Positions 6,670 through 15,101 of a stretch of DNA of 36,705 bases are shown in pieces (within the stretch, counting starts at the first letter, position 1; each line of letters opens with the position of its first letter). The translations under genes were made by a program, and so were the position numbers. This DNA is from JACVRW01 sp036519295 (GTDB taxonomy: Bacteria > Actinomycetota > Thermoleophilia > Solirubrobacterales > Thermoleophilaceae). The DNA is taken from assembly GCA_036519295.1 (NCBI GenBank), contig DATDLN010000051.1:1-36705 (forward strand). Direction: 5' to 3'. A model generated the notes under the pieces. It ran no database searches, was not told where the DNA came from, and saw only the letters and a program-made list of their open reading frames with translations.

Positions 6670-7539
6670 ATGGCCGGTAACGGACAAGTTGCGCTGCTGT
6701 TCCCTGGGCAGGGAAGCCAGACACCCGATATGCGCGAGCAGGTGGAGCGCCATCGCCCCGACCTGCTCGAGCTCGCGGAGGCCGAGGTCGGCGACGACCT
6801 CTTCGAGCGCGCGGGAGAGGGCACGCGCTGGGCTCAACCCGCGATCTTCTGCGCCGCGCTTGCGGGCTTCGATGTGCTCCGCGATCGGGTGCAGCCGGAC
6901 CTGATGGCCGGCCACTCTCTCGGGGAGATCGCGGCGCTGGCGGCCGCGGACGCGCTCACCGCCGAGGACGGTCTCAGGCTGGTGGCCGCCCGCGGCCGCC
7001 TCATGCAGGAGGCCGCCGAGCGGGCTGCCGACGGCGGCATGGTCGCCGTACGCGCACGTGAGCGCGCGCCGGTGGAGCAAATCGCGCGGGAATGCGGCCT
7101 CACCGTGGCGAACGACAACGCCCCCGACCAGCTCGTGCTCTCCGGATCGGACGACTGCCTTGCTGCGGCCGAGGAACGGCTACGCGAGGCCGGCGTGCGC
7201 GTCAAGCGCCTTCCAGTGGCGGGCGCGTTCCACTCGCCCCTCATGGAGCCCGCCGTCGAGCCATTCCGCGCCGTCGTTTTGGAGACGGAGGTAGGCGAGC
7301 CGAGCGTACCGGTGCTCTCGTGCGTCACCGCTGCCCCCTTCGACGACATACGCGAGCGGCTCGTCCAGGCGATCACCCATCCGGTGCGCTGGCTCGACGT
7401 GATGCGCGCGCTGGAGAAGGACGGCGTGACCCGCTTCGTCGAGACCGGCCCCGGGCGCGTGCTCTCAAACCTTGTCCGCAAGTCGCTGGACGGCGTCGAG
7501 GCGGACGCCCCCCTAGCCATGGAGGCTGCCAATGCCTAG
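6670..7539 (+). CDS. fabD: Malonyl-CoA:ACP transacylase
   Basis: 289 residues, slightly shorter than the usual 305-315. It loads malonyl onto ACP for chain elongation. The N-terminal LLFPGQGSQ, the nucleophile elbow GHSLGE (Ser83) and the catalytic-His segment GAFHSPLM are present, as is GPGRVLSNLV near the end. The first gene of the fab operon; an 8-base overlap with fabH implies translational coupling. The ATG start gives the canonical N-terminus. Upstream lies the palindrome at 6601-6619. No clear Shine-Dalgarno, only AGG close to the ATG. Confidence 0.95.
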   Translation: MAGNGQVALLFPGQGSQTPDMREQVERHRPDLLELAEAEVGDDLFERAGEGTRWAQPAIFCAALAGFDVLRDRVQPDLMAGHSLGEIAALAAADALTAEDGLRLVAARGRLMQEAAERAADGGMVAVRARERAPVEQIARECGLTVANDNAPDQLVLSGSDDCLAAAEERLREAGVRVKRLPVAGAFHSPLMEPAVEPFRAVVLETEVGEPSVPVLSCVTAAPFDDIRERLVQAITHPVRWLDVMRALEKDGVTRFVETGPGRVLSNLVRKSLDGVEADAPLAMEAANA

Positions 7540-8578
7540 CACGGACGCCAGAGCGGCCGCGCGCGACGCCGCCGCGCTCGACCCCACTGCGGTGGCGACG
7601 GCGACCCCGCCGTCCTGGGATGGACGTCGCCTGCGCGCGGCCGCTCTGGCGTCCGTGGCAATGGCAGTGCCGGATCGGGTCGTCCGCAACGACGTGATCG
7701 CCGAGGGCGCCGGGGTGACCGAGCAGTGGATCGTGCACCGCACCGGCGTCGAGGAGCGTCGCTTCGTCCGCGATGGCGAGCGCCTCAGCGATCTCGCCGC
7801 GGACGCAGGCCGGCAGGCCCTGGAGCAGACCGGCGTCGACGCCGCGGACCTCGACCTCGTGCTGGTGGCGACCATCGCGCCCGACGAGCTGAGCCCGAAC
7901 GCCGCCCCGCTCGTTGCACTCGAGCTCGGCGCGCGACGGGCCGGCGCCATAGACGTGGGCGCCGCCTGCACCGGCTTCCTCTCCGCGCTCGCCCTGGCCG
8001 CCGCCCAGGTGGAGGGCGGGCGCTGCGACCACGTGCTGGTGATAGGGGCCGACGTCTTGAGCCGCTTCACCGACCGCACCGACCGCGGCACCGCGGCGCT
8101 GTTCGCCGACGGCGCCGGCGCCTCAGTCGTCGGACCGGCGAACGGAAGCGGCGGCCGGATCGGCGACATCGTGCTGCACGCCGACGGCGCCGGTGCGCCG
8201 GCCATCTACGCGACCCGTGAGGAGCAGATGTTCCGCATGCAGGGACACGACACGTTCAAGGCGGCCGTGCACCGCCTGTCCGAGTCGACCCTGCAGGCCG
8301 TCGAACGCGAGGGCATCACGCTGGACGAGATCGACCTTTTCGTCTATCACCAGGCCAACGCACGCATCCTCGCCGCGGTCGCCGAGCGCCTCGCCATCGA
8401 GCGCGACCGGGTCATCGACTGCATCGACCGCTTCGGCAACACCTCGTCGGCCACGCTTCCGATCGCGCTCGCAGAGGCCAAGAAGCTCGGCAAGCTCGAG
8501 CACGGCTCGACGGTGCTGCTCGGCGCCTTCGGCGCCGGCTTCACCTGGGGCGCGGGGGTGATCGAGTGGGCGCCATGA
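7532..8578 (+). CDS. fabH: 3-oxoacyl-ACP synthase III, with a 33-residue N-terminal extension
   Basis: 348 residues. It starts fatty-acid synthesis by condensing an acyl-CoA with malonyl-ACP. The catalytic triad is complete: Cys146 in GAACTGF, His273 in VYHQANARI and Asn303 in FGNTSSA. The C-terminal FGAGFTWGAGV fits FabH. The conserved fold begins at about residue 34 (RLRAAALASVAMAVPDRVV). Residues 1-33 are Ala-rich and non-conserved, and their DNA contains one arm of a perfect 25-bp inverted repeat whose other arm encodes the first conserved strand. The ATG at 7532 overlaps fabD by eight bases. A start at the GTG in codon 21 is possible; both fit the frame. Confidence 0.92.
   Translation: MPSTDARAAARDAAALDPTAVATATPPSWDGRRLRAAALASVAMAVPDRVVRNDVIAEGAGVTEQWIVHRTGVEERRFVRDGERLSDLAADAGRQALEQTGVDAADLDLVLVATIAPDELSPNAAPLVALELGARRAGAIDVGAACTGFLSALALAAAQVEGGRCDHVLVIGADVLSRFTDRTDRGTAALFADGAGASVVGPANGSGGRIGDIVLHADGAGAPAIYATREEQMFRMQGHDTFKAAVHRLSESTLQAVEREGITLDEIDLFVYHQANARILAAVAERLAIERDRVIDCIDRFGNTSSATLPIALAEAKKLGKLEHGSTVLLGAFGAGFTWGAGVIEWAP
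7540..7657. repeat. Perfect 25-bp inverted repeat inside the fabH 5' end
   Basis: Arm 1 is 7540-7564 and arm 2 is 7633-7657; they are exact reverse complements, separated by 68 bases. Both arms are coding: arm 1 gives TDARAAAR, arm 2 RAAALASV of the first FabH strand. In mRNA this would be a very stable long-range stem right after the fabH start codon. Confidence 0.9.
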
Positions 8579-9309
8579 ACGGCAGACCACTGGGAAGCGC
8601 CCTCGTGACCGGCGCCTCGCGCGGGATCGGCGCCGCCATCGCCAAGGCGCTGGCGAACGAAGGCTGGCCGGTCGGGGTCAACTACCGTCAGGACGCCGAC
8701 GGCGCCGAGGCCGTGGTCAAGGAGATCACGGACTCGGGCGGCAGAGCGCTGGCGCTGCAAGGCGACGTGGCCGATCCCGAGGCGGCCGAAACGCTGTTCA
8801 AGACGCTCGAGGACGAGTACGGCCCCGTGCTCGTGCTGGTGAACAACGCCGGCGTGCGCGCCGACGGCCTCTCCCCGCAGATCGACGACGACGACTGGCA
8901 GAAGGTGATCGACACCAACCTTTCGGCCGCCTTCCGGCTGACGCGCCGTGCGCTGCGACCCATGATCCGCGCGCGCTACGGGCGCGTCGTGAACATCGCC
9001 TCGATCGTCGGCCAGCGCGCCAATCCGGGGCAGGCGAACTACGCCGCCTCGAAGGCCGGACTGGTCGCCCTCACCAAGACCGTCGCCGCCGAAGTCGCGA
9101 AGCGGAACGTGACCGTCAACGCCGTGGCCCCGGGCCTCATCGAGACCAACATGACCGAGGGCATCGGAGACAACCTTCTTGAGCATGTGCCGGCTGGGCG
9201 GGCCGGCACGCCGGACGAGGTCGCCGATTGCGTGCGTTTCCTGGCGTCTGACGGCGCCGCGTACGTCACCGGCGTGTGCCTCACCGTCGATGGAGGACTT
9301 ACCGCCTAA
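8575..9309 (+). CDS. fabG: 3-oxoacyl-ACP reductase
   Basis: 244 residues. Short-chain dehydrogenase with the NADP site TGASRGIG (12-19), NNAG (90-93), Asn115, Ser143 in NIASIVG, and Tyr156/Lys160 in YAASK. It reduces 3-oxoacyl-ACP to 3-hydroxyacyl-ACP. The PG motif region (AVAPGLIETNMT) and the terminal VDGGLTA fit FabG. The ATG at 8575 overlaps the fabH stop (ATGA) and is preferred over a GTG nine bases earlier, because the four-base overlap recurs in this operon. Confidence 0.95.
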   Translation: MNGRPLGSALVTGASRGIGAAIAKALANEGWPVGVNYRQDADGAEAVVKEITDSGGRALALQGDVADPEAAETLFKTLEDEYGPVLVLVNNAGVRADGLSPQIDDDDWQKVIDTNLSAAFRLTRRALRPMIRARYGRVVNIASIVGQRANPGQANYAASKAGLVALTKTVAAEVAKRNVTVNAVAPGLIETNMTEGIGDNLLEHVPAGRAGTPDEVADCVRFLASDGAAYVTGVCLTVDGGLTA

Positions 9310-9330
9310 ACCCCGAGAAGGAGGAGTCAA

Positions 9331-9579
9331 ATGTCGACTACAGCAACCAGACAGGAGATCGAGCAGCGGGTGTACAAGGCGCTGGAGGAGTTCGGCGCCG
9401 AGCCCGACCAGATAACGGGCGACGCCGAGTTCGAGTCCCTCGACGTGGACTCCCTCGACCTCGTCGAGCTGGCGCAGATCGTCGAAGAGGAGTACGGCGT
9501 TCAGCTCAAGGGCGAGGACATGGAGGGCATCAAGACCGTCGGGCAGGCCGTCGACCTGGTGACGTCGAAGCTCCCATGA
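9331..9579 (+). CDS. acpP: Acyl carrier protein
   Basis: 82 acidic residues. The phosphopantetheine attachment site is Ser41 in LDVDSLDLVELAQ, a normal DSL motif followed by helix II. It carries the growing acyl chain between the Fab enzymes. It has the best Shine-Dalgarno of the operon (AAGGAGG, 9318-9324, six bases before ATG), in line with the high amount of ACP needed. Its stop overlaps the fabF start (ATGA at 9576). Confidence 0.97.
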   Translation: MSTTATRQEIEQRVYKALEEFGAEPDQITGDAEFESLDVDSLDLVELAQIVEEEYGVQLKGEDMEGIKTVGQAVDLVTSKLP

Positions 9580-10778
9580 AGCGCACTGCCGTCATCACCG
9601 GCGTGGGCGCCGTGACCCCCCTCGGGGTCGGCGCCCGAACCCTGCACGAGCGCTGGTCGGCAGGGCGGTCCGGGATCGAGGACGGTTTCGGCCGGGCCAG
9701 CGAGTTCGAGCCCAAGGAGCACCTTTCGGTCAAGGAGGTGCGGCGCTCGGACCGCTTCACCCAGCTCGCGCTCGCGGCCGCCAAGGAGGCGATCGAGGAC
9801 GCGGGCTGGGGAGACGGCTCGCCCGGCGACCCCGACCGGTGCGCCTGCGTGATCGGCACCGGGATCGGCGGGATCGGCACGCTCGAGGCGCAGCACATCG
9901 TGATGCGCGATGAAGGCGCCGAGCGGATCTCGCCGCTCTCGATCCCGCTGTTGATGGCCAACGCCGCCGCCGGCGTCGTGGCGATGAAGCACGACCTGCA
10001 CGGCCAGTCATTCGGCACCGTGTCCGCCTGTGCGGCGGGGGCCCACGCGATCGGCACGGCCGCCCGGCTCATCGCCTACGGCGACGCCGACAGCGTGGTC
10101 ACGGGCGGCAGCGAGGCGGCGATCACTCCGCTCGCCACAGCCGCCTTCGCCAAGATGGACGCGCTCTCCGACAGCGGCATCTCGCGCCCATTCGATCGTC
10201 GACGCGACGGCTTCGTGATGGGCGAGGGCGCCGGCATCCTCGTACTCGAGGAGGAGGAGGCCGCCAAGGAGCGCGGCGCCCGCATCCTCGGCTACGTGCG
10301 CGGCTACGCGTCCACCTCGGACGCTCATCATCTCACCGCGCCCGAGCCGACCGGCCGCGGCGCCGCGAAGGCAATCGAGCTGGCGCTTCGAGACGCCTCG
10401 GTCGGTCCGGAGGACGTCGTGTACGTGAACGCGCACGGCACCTCCACGCCGCTCAACGACCGCTCCGAGACGAACGCGATCAAGACTGCGCTCGGAGAGG
10501 AGCGGGCCGGACAGGTACCGGTCAGCTCGACGAAGTCGGCGATCGGCCACCTCCTGGGCGCTGCGGGTGCCGTGGAGGCGATCGCCACGCTGCTGGCGCT
10601 GCGCGACCGGATCGCGCCGCCGACGCTCAACTACCAGGAGCCCGACGAGGGGCTCGACCTCGACTACGTACCGAATGAGGCACGGCCGCTCCAGAACGGA
10701 GACGGCCGTGCGTTGGGGATCTCGAACGCGTTCGGATTCGGCGGGCACAACGCAGTGCTCTGCCTGGAGGCGTCTTGA
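9576..10778 (+). CDS. fabF: 3-oxoacyl-ACP synthase II
   Basis: 400 residues. Elongating condensing enzyme with Cys152 in VSACAAGAHAIG, His287 in NAHGTSTPLND, Lys320 and His325 in KSAIGHLLGAAG; the C-H-H set is complete. The C-terminal NAFGFGGHNAVL loop is canonical. It extends acyl-ACP using malonyl-ACP. Starts inside the acpP stop codon. Whether it behaves more like FabF or a mycobacterial KasA/B cannot be told by eye. Confidence 0.95.
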   Translation: MKRTAVITGVGAVTPLGVGARTLHERWSAGRSGIEDGFGRASEFEPKEHLSVKEVRRSDRFTQLALAAAKEAIEDAGWGDGSPGDPDRCACVIGTGIGGIGTLEAQHIVMRDEGAERISPLSIPLLMANAAAGVVAMKHDLHGQSFGTVSACAAGAHAIGTAARLIAYGDADSVVTGGSEAAITPLATAAFAKMDALSDSGISRPFDRRRDGFVMGEGAGILVLEEEEAAKERGARILGYVRGYASTSDAHHLTAPEPTGRGAAKAIELALRDASVGPEDVVYVNAHGTSTPLNDRSETNAIKTALGEERAGQVPVSSTKSAIGHLLGAAGAVEAIATLLALRDRIAPPTLNYQEPDEGLDLDYVPNEARPLQNGDGRALGISNAFGFGGHNAVLCLEAS

Positions 10779-10830
10779 CACAGGCGCCGCCGACGAACGA
10801 CACCGCGCTCGCTGAAAGGAGACACGCTCG

Positions 10831-12309
10831 ATGAGCGCACTCGCCGAACGGACCAACGGCCGCTTCGAGGCGGTCCTCGAGAAGCCGCGTTCGCTCGCCG
10901 CACAGGAGCGGCTGGAGGCTCTCTGCGATCCCGGTTCGCTGCACGTCATCCGCTCGACCGTGTTGCCTCGGCGCGAATCGCGCCGGGTCTCTCCCGGCGA
11001 CGGCGTGGTGGGCGCGGCCGGGAGGATCGCCGGACGCCCGGTGTTCTGCTACGCGCAGGACCAGAGCTTCGTGGGCGGCTCGCTCGGCGAGGCACATGCC
11101 GACACGATCGTGCGCGTCATGCGCCTGGCGGGCCGTGCGGGCGCGCCGGTTATCGGGTTCGTCGCGAGCGGCGGGGCGCGCATGGACGACGGCCTCGGCG
11201 CCCTCGGAGGCTATGGCCGGATCTTCCGCGAGAACGTGGCGCTGTCGGGCCGCGTGCCCCAGATCTCGGTCATGGCCGGCCTGTCGGCCGGTGGCGGCGC
11301 CTACTCTCCGGCGCTCACCGACTTCGTGGTGATGACCGAGCAGTCGGCCATGTTCCTGACCGGCCCCGGCGTCGTGCGCGAGGTCACCGGCGAGGATGTG
11401 GACGCGGCCGGGCTTGGCGGGCCGAAGGTGCACGAGCGCAACGGGGTCTGCCAGTTCGTGGCGGAGGACGACCTCGCTTCCACCCGACTCGTTCGCGACC
11501 TCCTCGCCTATCTCCCACAGCGGGCCGGAGAGACGCCGCCGCACGCGCCCCCGGCCGACCCGCCCGGCGGCGACCCGTCGGCGGTGGTCCCGGAGGCGGC
11601 GCGTCAGGTCTACGACATTCGCGACGTGATCCGGGGACTCGTGGACGAGGGCGGGATGCTCGAGGTGGCCGAGCGCTGGGCACGCAACATGGTCACCGCG
11701 TTCTGCCGCATCGACGGCCGGCCGGTGGGCGTGATCGCGAACCAGCCCTGGTATCTGGGCGGCGTGATCGACGCCGCTGCCGCGCAGAAGGCCGCCAAGT
11801 TCGTCCGCACCTGCAACTCGTACGGCCTGCCGCTCGTGGTCCTCGTGGACACGCCCGGCTTCCTTCCGGGCACCAAGCAGGAAGGCCTCGGCGTGATCCG
11901 CCACGGCGCCAAGCTCCTGCACGCGTTCGCCGAGGCCGTGGTGCCCAAGGTCACGGTCGTGGTCCGCAAGGCCTACGGCGGCGGCTACATCACGATGAAC
12001 TCGCGCGACCTCGGCGCCGACCTCGCGCTGGCCTGGCCGAGCGCCGAGATCGGGATCATGGGCTCGAGGCAGGCCGTCCAGATCGTTCACCGGCGCGACC
12101 TCGCGGCCGCCGACGACCCGGAAGCGGAGCGCGACCGGCTGGCGGACGAATACGCCGACGAGCACCTCACGGCCGACGTGGCGGCACGCGAGGGCTTCGT
12201 CGACGAGCTGGTGGAACCGACCGAAACACGTGAGCGGCTCGCGGGCGCGCTGGCGGCGCTCTCGCTCGCGGGCCGCTGCGGTAACGGCCCCGGCAACATC
12301 CCGCTGTGA
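10831..12309 (+). CDS. Acyl-CoA carboxylase carboxyltransferase (AccD5/PccB type)
   Basis: 492 residues. One chain carries both carboxyltransferase halves: an N-terminal crotonase-like half (GFVASGGARMDDGLGALGGY, SVMAGLSAGGGAYSPAL with an oxyanion hole) and a C-terminal half (VLVDTPGFLPGTKQE, VVVRKAYGGGYITMNS, AWPSAEIGIMGSRQAV). This is the fused architecture of actinobacterial AccD-type subunits, not the split E. coli accA/accD, and no zinc finger is present. It transfers carboxyl from biotin to acetyl- or propionyl-CoA. Position in the fab operon favours malonyl-CoA supply. The biotin carboxylase partner is not in the window. AAAGGAG (10815-10821) precedes the ATG. Confidence 0.93.
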   Translation: MSALAERTNGRFEAVLEKPRSLAAQERLEALCDPGSLHVIRSTVLPRRESRRVSPGDGVVGAAGRIAGRPVFCYAQDQSFVGGSLGEAHADTIVRVMRLAGRAGAPVIGFVASGGARMDDGLGALGGYGRIFRENVALSGRVPQISVMAGLSAGGGAYSPALTDFVVMTEQSAMFLTGPGVVREVTGEDVDAAGLGGPKVHERNGVCQFVAEDDLASTRLVRDLLAYLPQRAGETPPHAPPADPPGGDPSAVVPEAARQVYDIRDVIRGLVDEGGMLEVAERWARNMVTAFCRIDGRPVGVIANQPWYLGGVIDAAAAQKAAKFVRTCNSYGLPLVVLVDTPGFLPGTKQEGLGVIRHGAKLLHAFAEAVVPKVTVVVRKAYGGGYITMNSRDLGADLALAWPSAEIGIMGSRQAVQIVHRRDLAAADDPEAERDRLADEYADEHLTADVAAREGFVDELVEPTETRERLAGALAALSLAGRCGNGPGNIPL

Positions 12310-12337
12310 GGGCCCCCTCCCTCGCACTCGTCCGCCT

Positions 12338-12374
12338 CTGGCGGCTGCGAACCTTCGCCTTGCGGCGTCCTCGG
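12338..12374 (+). repeat. Dispersed intergenic repeat, copy 1
   Basis: Begins with CTGGCGGCTGCGAACC (12338-12353), identical to 20253-20268; over 37 bases the two copies agree at 32 positions. Both copies lie between the stop of one gene and the start of the next. Flanked by GCACTCG (12324-12330) and its complement CGAGTGC (12382-12388), so a hairpin can enclose it. Confidence 0.6.
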
Positions 12375-12403
12375 TGCTCGCCGAGTGCTCAGTCGGAGGC
12401 CGT

Positions 12404-13003
12404 GTGACCACCTACGTCGCCATGGGCGACAGCTTCACGGCCGGTCTCGAGCCCGGGAAGCCGCGCTGGCCCGACGAGCTGGCGGACGCTCTTGGCCCCG
12501 ACGTGCGGTACGAGAACCTGGCCGAGGTGGGCGCCACCAGCGAGCAGGTGGAGCGCGAGCAGCTGCCGCGCGCGATCGAGCTCGAACCCAACCTGGTGAC
12601 GCTGATATGCGGCGCCAACGACGTGCTCGATTCGACCCGCCCAGACCCGGACGAGTATGCGGTGCGGCTGTCGCGGATGTTCGCCCGCCTGCGGCGCCGG
12701 GCGCCGCATGCCGAGATCCTTACGGCCACCTACCCCGACCTCTCGCGCTTCCTCGACCTGCGCCCCCGCTCTCGCGCCCGGGTTGAAAAAGGCATGAAGC
12801 TGTTCAACGCCGCCTGTCGCGCCGTGGCGCGCCGTCACGAAATCGTGTTGCTCGAGGGCTTCGATCACCCGGCGGCCGAACGCCGAGGGACCTTTGCGGA
12901 CGACGGCTTCCACCCCTCGGCGGAGGGCCACCGCCGGGCGGCCGCCGAAATTCTCCGCTCCTTGAGCTCCCGGATCCGGGGCAAGGAGACGGCTCCAGCA
13001 TGA
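12404..13003 (+). CDS. SGNH/GDSL-family hydrolase inside the fab operon
   Basis: 199 residues. Block I is YVAMGDSFTAG (nucleophile Ser), block III GANDVL (oxyanion Asn) and block V FADDGFHPSAEGH (Asp and His of the triad). There is no signal peptide, so it acts in the cytosol. Family members are esterases, lipases or thioesterases (E. coli TesA is one). Placement between the carboxyltransferase and the dehydratase, with a four-base ATGA overlap to the latter, makes an acyl-thioester or acyl-lipid substrate attractive but unproven. The GTG start has GGAGG five bases upstream (12395-12399). Confidence 0.86.
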   Translation: MTTYVAMGDSFTAGLEPGKPRWPDELADALGPDVRYENLAEVGATSEQVEREQLPRAIELEPNLVTLICGANDVLDSTRPDPDEYAVRLSRMFARLRRRAPHAEILTATYPDLSRFLDLRPRSRARVEKGMKLFNAACRAVARRHEIVLLEGFDHPAAERRGTFADDGFHPSAEGHRRAAAEILRSLSSRIRGKETAPA

Positions 13004-13491
13004 TCACTTTCGAGAAGAGCTTCGACGAGCTCGCGGTGGGCGAGCGCTTCGCGACCCGCGGCCGGACCATCGGCGAGGCCGACATCACCGGCTTCGCCAC
13101 GCTCACCGGCGACACGCATCCGCAGCACACCGACGCCGAGTGGGCGGCCGGCAGCCGCTTCGGCGAACGAATCGCACACGGCCTGCTGGTGCTGTCCTAT
13201 GCGGCCGGGCTGATGCCCTTCGAGCCCGAGCGGGTGGTGGCGCTGCGGCGAGTGGGAGACGCGGTCTTCAAGCAGCCCGTCAAGATCGGCGACACGATCC
13301 ACGTGGAGGGCGAGGTGACCTCGAAGGCCGCGCTCGACCCGGAGCACGGCCTGGTGGAGACCCGCTGGAGGGTGATGAACCAGCGCGGCAAGCTCGTCCT
13401 GCGCGTCACGGTGGAGCTCGTCTGGAAGCGCAGCAGTACGATGCCGCCCGTGGAGGAGCCGCGGACGGACGCCCAGCCCGTCCTCATCTAG
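13000..13491 (+). CDS. MaoC-like 3-hydroxyacyl dehydratase (HadB-like)
   Basis: 163 residues of a single hot-dog domain. The hydratase-2 signature is visible: Asp38 and His43 in TLTGDTHPQHTD, then FGERIAHGLLVLS. No fabZ or fabA gene occurs in the operon, so this protein probably dehydrates 3-hydroxyacyl-ACP, as HadAB/HadBC do in mycobacterial FAS-II. Here there is only one such gene, so it would act as a homodimer. Start overlaps the hydrolase stop; its own stop is directly followed by the fabI ATG. Confidence 0.85.
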   Translation: MITFEKSFDELAVGERFATRGRTIGEADITGFATLTGDTHPQHTDAEWAAGSRFGERIAHGLLVLSYAAGLMPFEPERVVALRRVGDAVFKQPVKIGDTIHVEGEVTSKAALDPEHGLVETRWRVMNQRGKLVLRVTVELVWKRSSTMPPVEEPRTDAQPVLI

Positions 13492-14271
13492 ATGCTGGAA
13501 GGCAAGCGCCTGGTCATAACGGGCGTGCTCACCAAGGGGAGCATCGCCTACTCGGTCGCCGAGCGCGCCCAGCAATCGGGCGCCGAGATCGTGCTGACCG
13601 GCTTCGGCCGGACGCGGCGGATGACGGAGCGGGCGGCGAAGGGGCTGCCCTCTCCGACCGACGTGCTCGAGCTCGACGTCAACAACACCGAGGATTTCGA
13701 GGCGCTCGTGGCCGACCTCAAGAGCCGCTGGGGCGCGGTGGACGGTGCGCTTCATGCCATCGCCTTCGCTCCCGGGGACGCGTTGGGGGGTCAGTTCCTG
13801 AACGCTCCGGCCGAGTCCGCCGAGGTTGCTTTTCGCACCAGCGCCTATTCCTTCAAGGCGTTGGCGGAGGCGCTGGCGCCATTGATGGGCAATGAAGGAG
13901 GCTCGCTCGTGGGCCTGGACTTCGACGCCTCCGTAGCCTGGCCGGTCTATGACTGGATGGGCGTCGCCAAGGCCGCTTTGGAGTCCGTATCGCGTTATTT
14001 GGCGCGCGACCTTGGTCCCTCGAGTGTGCGCGTGAACCTCGTCTCCGCCGGGCCGGTCGAGACGCCGGCCGCCGGCGGTATCCCCGGCTTCGATCAGCTG
14101 GCCGGGCTCTGGCGCGAGCAGGCGCCTCTCGGTTGGGACACCGGCGACCCATCGCCGGTCGCGGACACCGTGTGCTTCCTGTTGTCCGACTGGTCGCGCG
14201 GGATCAGCGGCGAGATCGTGCACGTGGACGGCGGGTTCCACGCGATGGGTGCCCCGCTCGAGCACGGATAG
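13492..14271 (+). CDS. fabI: Enoyl-ACP reductase, InhA-like
   Basis: 259 residues. It performs the last reduction of each elongation round. The N-terminal GVLTKGSIAYSVAERA fits the divergent FabI/InhA nucleotide site (not TGxxxGIG). The catalytic pair is Tyr153 and Lys160 in VYDWMGVAK (Y-x6-K). The neighbouring GLDFDAS and WMGVAKAALES closely match mycobacterial InhA (isoniazid target) as I remember it. The end, GEIVHVDGGFHAMG, is canonical. The ATG immediately follows the maoC stop with no gap. The TAG stop doubles as the start of a -10 box for coaX. Confidence 0.93.
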   Translation: MLEGKRLVITGVLTKGSIAYSVAERAQQSGAEIVLTGFGRTRRMTERAAKGLPSPTDVLELDVNNTEDFEALVADLKSRWGAVDGALHAIAFAPGDALGGQFLNAPAESAEVAFRTSAYSFKALAEALAPLMGNEGGSLVGLDFDASVAWPVYDWMGVAKAALESVSRYLARDLGPSSVRVNLVSAGPVETPAAGGIPGFDQLAGLWREQAPLGWDTGDPSPVADTVCFLLSDWSRGISGEIVHVDGGFHAMGAPLEHG

Positions 14272-14274
14272 CCT
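14269..14274 (+). promoter_or_regulatory. -10 box TAGCCT for coaX, overlapping the fabI stop
   Basis: TAGCCT ends seven bases before the coaX GTG. It fits the leaderless pattern of this window and would let coaX be transcribed apart from the fab operon. Confidence 0.4.
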
Positions 14275-14281
14275 CCCGGGC

Positions 14282-15049
14282 GTGCTGCTCGCGATCGATG
14301 TCGGCAACACGCAGACGCACATCGGGATGTTCGACGGCGACAAGCTCGTCGAGCACTGGCGCCTGCACACGGACCGCGACGCCACCGCGGACACCCTCGC
14401 AACCAATCTTTCGAACCTGCTCGGGCTCAGGGACCTCGGGATGCGCGACATCGACGCCGCGATCGTCTCGTCCGTGGTGCCGGTGCTCGGCCACGAGTAC
14501 GAGGAGCTTTCCGGGCGCTACCTCGACGGGGCGCTCTTGAGCGTCGGACCGCAGGTCAAGATCGGGATGCCGATCCGCATGGACAACCCGCACGAGGTCG
14601 GCGCCGACCGGCTCGTGAACGCCGTGGCGGCCTACGAGCGCGTCGGCGGCGCCTGCATAGTGGCCGACTTCGGCACCTCCACCAACTTCGACGTCGTCTC
14701 GCCCGATGGCGACTACATCGGCGGCGTGCTCGCCCCGGGCGTCGAGATCTCGATCGAGGCGCTGGCGTCGCGGGCGGCGCGGCTGTTCACGGTCGACCTC
14801 GAGCCGCCCGAGCAGGTGATCGGCAAGAACACCGCCGCGGCGCTCCGGTCGGGAGTGATCTACGGCTTCGCTGGGCAGGTGGACGCGATCGTCCGCCGAG
14901 TACGCGAAGAACTGGGCGAGGAGGCAACCGCCCTTGCCACCGGCGGCCTGGCGGCACCGATCGTGCCCTTCTGCGAGGAGATCGACGAGGTCGACGACCT
15001 ACTGACCCTGACCGGCCTGAAACTGATCTGGGAACGAAACCGAAGCTGA
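14282..15049 (+). CDS. coaX: Type III pantothenate kinase
   Basis: 255 residues. First step of CoA synthesis (pantothenate to 4'-phosphopantothenate), supplying CoA and the ACP prosthetic group. ASKHA fold: LLAIDVGNTQTHIGMF (phosphate loop 1), PHEVGADRLVNAVAA (GADR), VADFGTSTNFDVV and GGVLAPGVEIS. The GTG start is chosen because the protein then begins right at the first strand. An upstream in-frame start inside fabI would add 11 residues of no family likeness. In mycobacteria coaX lies between panD and lysS; here it follows the fab operon and panC/panD are absent. Confidence 0.94.
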   Translation: MLLAIDVGNTQTHIGMFDGDKLVEHWRLHTDRDATADTLATNLSNLLGLRDLGMRDIDAAIVSSVVPVLGHEYEELSGRYLDGALLSVGPQVKIGMPIRMDNPHEVGADRLVNAVAAYERVGGACIVADFGTSTNFDVVSPDGDYIGGVLAPGVEISIEALASRAARLFTVDLEPPEQVIGKNTAAALRSGVIYGFAGQVDAIVRRVREELGEEATALATGGLAAPIVPFCEEIDEVDDLLTLTGLKLIWERNRS

Positions 15050-15101
15050 GCCGTAACAGTCGCGCGCCACAGGTCACGCGCGGGGCGCGAACCTGGGCCG
15101 C

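Noticed and set aside
15061..15082. CGCGCG...CGCGCG hairpin after coaX
   Set aside because: The arms are self-palindromic alternating CG, easily found by chance here; too weak to call a terminator.
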